Source: an uncultured Eisenbergiella sp. (GTDB lineage Bacteria; Bacillota; Clostridia; Lachnospirales; Lachnospiraceae). Taken from it: DNA of 64,000 nucleotides. The stretch is from NCBI GenBank assembly GCA_910585455.1, contig CAJUEL010000011.1, positions 1 to 64,000 on the forward strand. Direction: 5' to 3'. Each line of letters starts with the position of its first letter. Within the stretch, counting starts at the first letter, position 1. This document shows, piece by piece, positions 60,634 through 64,000 of this stretch. The position numbers were made by a program, and so were the translations under genes. A model generated the notes under the pieces. It saw nothing but the letters and a program-made list of their open reading frames with translations, was not told the origin of the DNA and did not search any database.

Positions 60634-62277
60634 ATGGAAATAGGGGCAATGCTTCTGGCCCTCGCCGGAGGGCTGGGGTTGTTTTTGCTGGGCATGCATA
60701 TGATGAGCGACAGCATTGAAAAGGCGGCAGGCGCGAGGCTGAGGGGAATTCTCGAGATGTTCACCACCAATAAATTTCTGGGCATGATCGTCGGAATCGT
60801 TTTTACCGCAGTCATCCAGTCCTCATCCGCCTGCACGGTCATGGTGGTCAGCTTTGTAAACTCCGGTCTGATGACCCTCTATCAGGCGGCAGGCGTCATT
60901 TTCGGCGCCAACATCGGTACAACGGTCACTTCCCAGCTCGTATCCTTTAATCTTTCCGAAATTGCGCCGGTATTTCTGCTGGGCGGCGCGCTGGTCGTCA
61001 TGTTCTGCCACAGTCAGAGCATCGTCAAAATCGCCAACATCGTTCTGGGCTTTGGCGTGTTGTTCATGGGACTGGACGGCATGTCCTCCGCCATGTCCGG
61101 CATGAAGGACATGCCCCAGATTGTGAATCTTCTTCATTCCTTAAAAAATCCGCTGTTTGCCATCGTGGTCGGAACTGTCCTGACGGCGATCATACAGAGC
61201 TCCTCCGTGACGGTCAGCATTGTGCTTTTGATGGCGAATCAGGACCTTCTGGAGCTGCCGATCTGTATGTTCATCATTCTGGGCTGTAATATCGGCGCCT
61301 GTACCTCCGCGCTTTTAGCATCCATGGCAGGAAAAAAGGACGCGAAGCGTGCCGCGCTGATCCATTTTCTGTTCAACGTGATCGGAACGGTTTTCATGTC
61401 CATACTGCTTGCTTTTGCCATGAGCCCCATCCTCACATTCCTTGATGGCATTTCCGGCAGCAATCCGGGACGGATCGTGGCGAATGCCCATACGGTATTT
61501 AAGATTTTACAGGTTATTGTGCTGTTCCCTTTTTCTGGCTGGATTGTGAAGCTGACCTATTTGCTTGTGCCCGGCAAGGACAAAAGCGTGGGCTATCGGG
61601 AGAACTTCACGCTGCAGTTCATCGGCGACAAGGTGGTGTTCAATCCCGCGACCGCGGTCGTGGAGGTCATCAAGGAGCTGGAACGCATGGCCTCCCTTGC
61701 CAGCGAGAATTTAAACCGCGCCATGAACGCGCTCATTACGCTGGATGAGGAGGACATCGCCGAGGTTTATCAGGTGGAAAAAAATATCAACTTTTTGAAT
61801 CATGCCATCACCAACTATATGGTCAAGATCAATCAGACGACGCTGCCCATCGAGGATTTAAAGAGCATCGGCGCGCTGTTCCATGTGGTGAACGATATCG
61901 AGCGGATCGGCGATCACGCGGAAAACGTGGCGGACGCCGCGGTCCGACGCCGGGAGACGGGAGTCGGATTTTCCAAAGCCGCCCAGAAGGAGCTGGGAGA
62001 GATGCTGGATATGGTCAACGATATCATCCGGTATTCCATCGAGATGTTCGCGACCAATTCGGATGTACATATGCAGGATGTCAGCCGTCTGGAGGATGCG
62101 ATTGATGAAAAGGAAAGGGAGCTGCAGCAGAGGCATATCGAAAGGCTGACCAGCAACGAATGCTCTCCGGAGGCGGGCATGATTTTCTCCGATCTGATTT
62201 CCGGCCTGGAGCGTGTGGCGGACCACGCCACCAACATCGCCTTTGCCATTCAGGACAGCGAGGCGGCTGGGGCGTAG
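60634..62277 (+). CDS. Na/Pi cotransporter family protein with PhoU-like domain
   Basis: A 547-residue membrane protein. Two Na/Pi-II repeats are marked by TAVIQSSSACTVMVVSFVNS and TAIIQSSSVTVSIVLLMANQ with QSSS in each; about nine helices span residues 1-310. The rest is a PhoU-like helical domain with IERIGDHAENVAD and LERVADHATNIAF. It likely imports phosphate with sodium. AAAGGAG precedes ATG 60634. Followed by giant inverted repeat B. Confidence 0.93.
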   Translation: MEIGAMLLALAGGLGLFLLGMHMMSDSIEKAAGARLRGILEMFTTNKFLGMIVGIVFTAVIQSSSACTVMVVSFVNSGLMTLYQAAGVIFGANIGTTVTSQLVSFNLSEIAPVFLLGGALVVMFCHSQSIVKIANIVLGFGVLFMGLDGMSSAMSGMKDMPQIVNLLHSLKNPLFAIVVGTVLTAIIQSSSVTVSIVLLMANQDLLELPICMFIILGCNIGACTSALLASMAGKKDAKRAALIHFLFNVIGTVFMSILLAFAMSPILTFLDGISGSNPGRIVANAHTVFKILQVIVLFPFSGWIVKLTYLLVPGKDKSVGYRENFTLQFIGDKVVFNPATAVVEVIKELERMASLASENLNRAMNALITLDEEDIAEVYQVEKNINFLNHAITNYMVKINQTTLPIEDLKSIGALFHVVNDIERIGDHAENVADAAVRRRETGVGFSKAAQKELGEMLDMVNDIIRYSIEMFATNSDVHMQDVSRLEDAIDEKERELQQRHIERLTSNECSPEAGMIFSDLISGLERVADHATNIAFAIQDSEAAGA

Positions 62278-62315
62278 GCGGTTTCTGAGTACGTATCGCA
62301 TATGGCGGACAGGAC

Positions 62316-62659
62316 GCCCGGAGGGCAGTGTGCTTCGGAACCGGAACAGCGCAGGCTGTCCGGGCATCCGCAGGGGAGCGCTTCCTGTCGGGCGGTACGG
62401 GCATTTTCTCCCGGCGATATCCAAAACGGGAAATTCTTCCAAAGTCCATTCTGTTCCGGACTGTCTCAAAAAGGCAAAAACTCGCTTCGCTCAGACAGTT
62501 TGCCTTTTTAAGACAGGAACAGAACGGAATTTGGAAGAATTTCTCCGTTTGGATATCCAGCTGGGAGAAAATGCCCATACCGCCCGACAGGAAGCGCTCC
62601 CCTGCGGATGCCCGGACAGCCTGCGCTGTTCCGGTTCCAAAGCACACTACCTTCCGGGC
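62316..62659. repeat. Giant inverted repeat, copy B
   Basis: Arms of about 160 nt: GCCCGGAGGGCAGTGTGCTT on the left and its near complement ending at CCGGGC on the right. The centre (about 62487) is AACTCGCTTCGCTCAGACAGT between AAAAAGGCAAA and TTTGCCTTTTT. GGGAAATTC (62428) and GAATTTCTCC (62537) lie about 55 nt either side. The long open frames across it are chance. Other bases from 62278 to 62735 hold nothing further. Confidence 0.9.
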
Positions 62660-62735
62660 TGGCTGTGGCTATGGAACGTGCAGGAATCCTCCTGCTTCGT
62701 GAAAGATTTTGTTAATTTTTTCCACAGAATTAGCG

Positions 62736-62764
62736 TTGACAAGGACAGGATGCTTTACTATAAT
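62736..62764 (+). promoter_or_regulatory. Strong sigma-70/A-type promoter for the NlpC/P60 gene
   Basis: TTGACA and TATAAT separated by 17 nt, both consensus. It gives a leader of about 170 nt that contains a partial palindrome (TGTTAC at 62771, GTAACA at 62803). Confidence 0.85.
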
Positions 62765-62941
62765 AAAAAGTGTTACGGAATTATTACAGAATAAAAAGAA
62801 ATGTAACAGTTTGGTTCACAATGCTTATGTGTGAGCGCCCGGCTTTTATCCCCGTTCCTTCGGGCAAAACCGTCCGCCTTCCACAAAAGCAGCATTGCCA
62901 ACCGGACTGTCAAACAGCTTTACAGATTGAGGAAACTGACA

Positions 62942-63976
62942 ATGCATAGAGTGGGAAAAATTAGCCTGGCTGTCGCAGTATGCGTGATATGCGCCGGAAT
63001 GACGGTAAATGCGGGGTCCGCTGAAAATACGGTAAACGCTGTCATAAAGCCGGCGGGTGTGGGCGCGATCCTGGATGAGACCGTGGATGCCGACCAGTGC
63101 ATGGAGGCGCTGGAGGAAGCGAAGGAAGAACGCAAGAAATTTTACGGATACGAAAACCTTGGCGTCGCAAAGGTGGACGATTACTTAAATGTGCGCAAGG
63201 ATCCGAATGAGAGCGGAGAGCTTGTGGGCAAGATGCCGCGCCATGCAGGGGCGGACGTGCTGGGAGAGGAAAACGGCTGGTATAAGATCAAATCCGGAAA
63301 GGTGACGGGATATGTGCGTGCCGATTATCTGCTGACGGGCGCGGATGCGCGCACGCTGGCGGATGAGAAAGCGGCGGATATGGCAGTCTGCAATTCCGGC
63401 GGCCTGCGGGTCCGGGAGGAACCCAGTCTGGAGGCGTGCGTCATCACCCAGGTGGCGGAGGGCGAAGAGCTGGAGGTCGTCGCGGTGGAGGGCGAATGGG
63501 TCAAAATCATGCTGGACGATGAGGAGGCCTATGTTTTCGGAGAATATGTGGACATCGCCAAGAAGCTGGAAAAAGCGGTGAGCATGGTGGAGCTCAAATA
63601 CGGGCAGGGCGTATCCGACGTGCGCGTGGATCTGGTCAACTATGCGAAGCAGTTTCTGGGAAGACCCTATGTGTGGGGCGGCACAAGCCTGACAAACGGG
63701 GCGGACTGTTCCGGCTTTGTATTGAGCGTATTCAAGAAATACGGCGTGAGCCTGCCGCATTATTCCGGCAGTCAGGCGAAGATGGGAACGCAGATTTCCC
63801 TTTCGGAAGCCAAGCCCGGTGATCTGGTATTTTATGCGAAAAACGGTACGGTCAATCACGTTGCCATATATATCGGAAACAGGCAGGTCATTCATGCGAG
63901 CAGCCCCAGAACCGGCATCAAGATATCCAATGCTTCCTACCGGACGCCGTACTGCGTGAGACGGATTCTTTCGTAA
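62942..63976 (+). CDS. Secreted NlpC/P60 peptidoglycan hydrolase with SH3 domains
   Basis: A 344-residue protein with a signal peptide (KISLAVAVCVICAGMTVNAG). Two bacterial SH3 domains lie at about 68-130 (DYLNVRKDPNESGELVGKMP) and 145-200 (GGLRVREEPSLEACVITQV). The catalytic domain (about 220-344) has Cys256 in NGADCSGF and His306 in VNHVAIYIG. It probably cleaves stem peptides in the cell wall. ATG 62942 follows GAGGAAACTGAC; a longer frame to 62831 has no ribosome site. Confidence 0.94.
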   Translation: MHRVGKISLAVAVCVICAGMTVNAGSAENTVNAVIKPAGVGAILDETVDADQCMEALEEAKEERKKFYGYENLGVAKVDDYLNVRKDPNESGELVGKMPRHAGADVLGEENGWYKIKSGKVTGYVRADYLLTGADARTLADEKAADMAVCNSGGLRVREEPSLEACVITQVAEGEELEVVAVEGEWVKIMLDDEEAYVFGEYVDIAKKLEKAVSMVELKYGQGVSDVRVDLVNYAKQFLGRPYVWGGTSLTNGADCSGFVLSVFKKYGVSLPHYSGSQAKMGTQISLSEAKPGDLVFYAKNGTVNHVAIYIGNRQVIHASSPRTGIKISNASYRTPYCVRRILS

Positions 63977-64000
63977 CAGGAAATCCCGGAGTTTCTGAAT

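Noticed and set aside
62213..62794. 193-codon frame across giant inverted repeat B
   Set aside because: Same reason: read-through of the palindrome, starting inside the phosphate transporter gene.
1..64000. tRNA, rRNA and known riboswitch classes
   Set aside because: No tRNA-like T-loop/acceptor pattern or familiar riboswitch core was noticed by eye; a covariance search was not possible here.

Overview
The window looks like chromosome from a gut-type Clostridia, most likely a Lachnospiraceae-like Firmicute. The signs are strong GGAGG ribosome binding sites, roughly 50% GC by eye, a Firmicutes-order rimP-nusA-ylxR-ylxQ-infB-rbfA-nrnA-truB-ribF operon, glycyl-radical enzymology, AraC/LacI-regulated sugar genes and a VanG-type gene set. 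Species was not assigned. No tRNA, rRNA, CRISPR array, transposase or prophage was seen.

Layout. (1) 1-6.9 kb: nucleotidyltransferase-fold protein, GH43-like glycosidase, AlbA_2 regulator with a gene remnant behind it, and on the minus strand a glycyl radical enzyme (GRE) with its activase. (2) 6.9-10.2 kb: AgrC/AgrA-like two-component pair, HAD protein, orphan DinJ/RelB antitoxin; visibly more AT-rich. (3) 10.4-14.5 kb: AraC-EamA-DUF2000 operon, XRE regulator, second AraC regulator. (4) 14.7-19.5 kb: OmpR-type two-component system, a 48-residue membrane microprotein and a three-gene ABC transporter, translationally coupled. (5) 19.8-26.8 kb: small membrane protein, M3 peptidase, ferredoxin-tailed aldo/keto-reductase-like protein, ECF sigma factor plus ABC export cluster. 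(6) 27-41.7 kb: GH2 glycosidase, iron-sulfur flavoprotein, XRE-VOC-zinc-ribbon fusion, two tandem serine hydrolases, two MATE exporters, a two-domain esterase, LacI regulator and Gfo/Idh/MocA dehydrogenase. (7) 41.8-43.9 kb: ArsR-controlled ABC exporter. (8) 44.0-51.2 kb: vanG-like cluster (vanR, vanS, AAA-ATPase/nuclease-like gene, vanW, D-Ala-D-Ser ligase, acetyltransferase-serine racemase fusion) without a visible vanXY. (9) 51.3-64 kb: translation/RNA operon, Na/Pi cotransporter, NlpC/P60 cell-wall hydrolase.

The most unusual content is partly non-coding. Two ~350 bp giant inverted repeats (30286-30652 and 62316-62659) have largely different arms but share a central loop and a box about 55 nt either side of the centre. 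A ~125 bp three-hairpin element occurs twice (6706-6835 minus, 23972-24096 plus), each time ending in the ribosome binding site of the next gene. A short palindrome built on GTAACAGTTCAGAC recurs between genes at least six times. The most unusual protein is the serine-acetyltransferase-like/alanine-serine-racemase fusion that ends the vanG-like cluster.

How the parts work together: sugar hydrolases and esterase with LacI/AraC control suggest glycan use. The ABC, MATE, ArsR and two-component modules suggest antimicrobial defence. The van cluster would make D-Ser and ligate D-Ala-D-Ser to change peptidoglycan precursors, but lacks the peptidase that would remove normal precursors.
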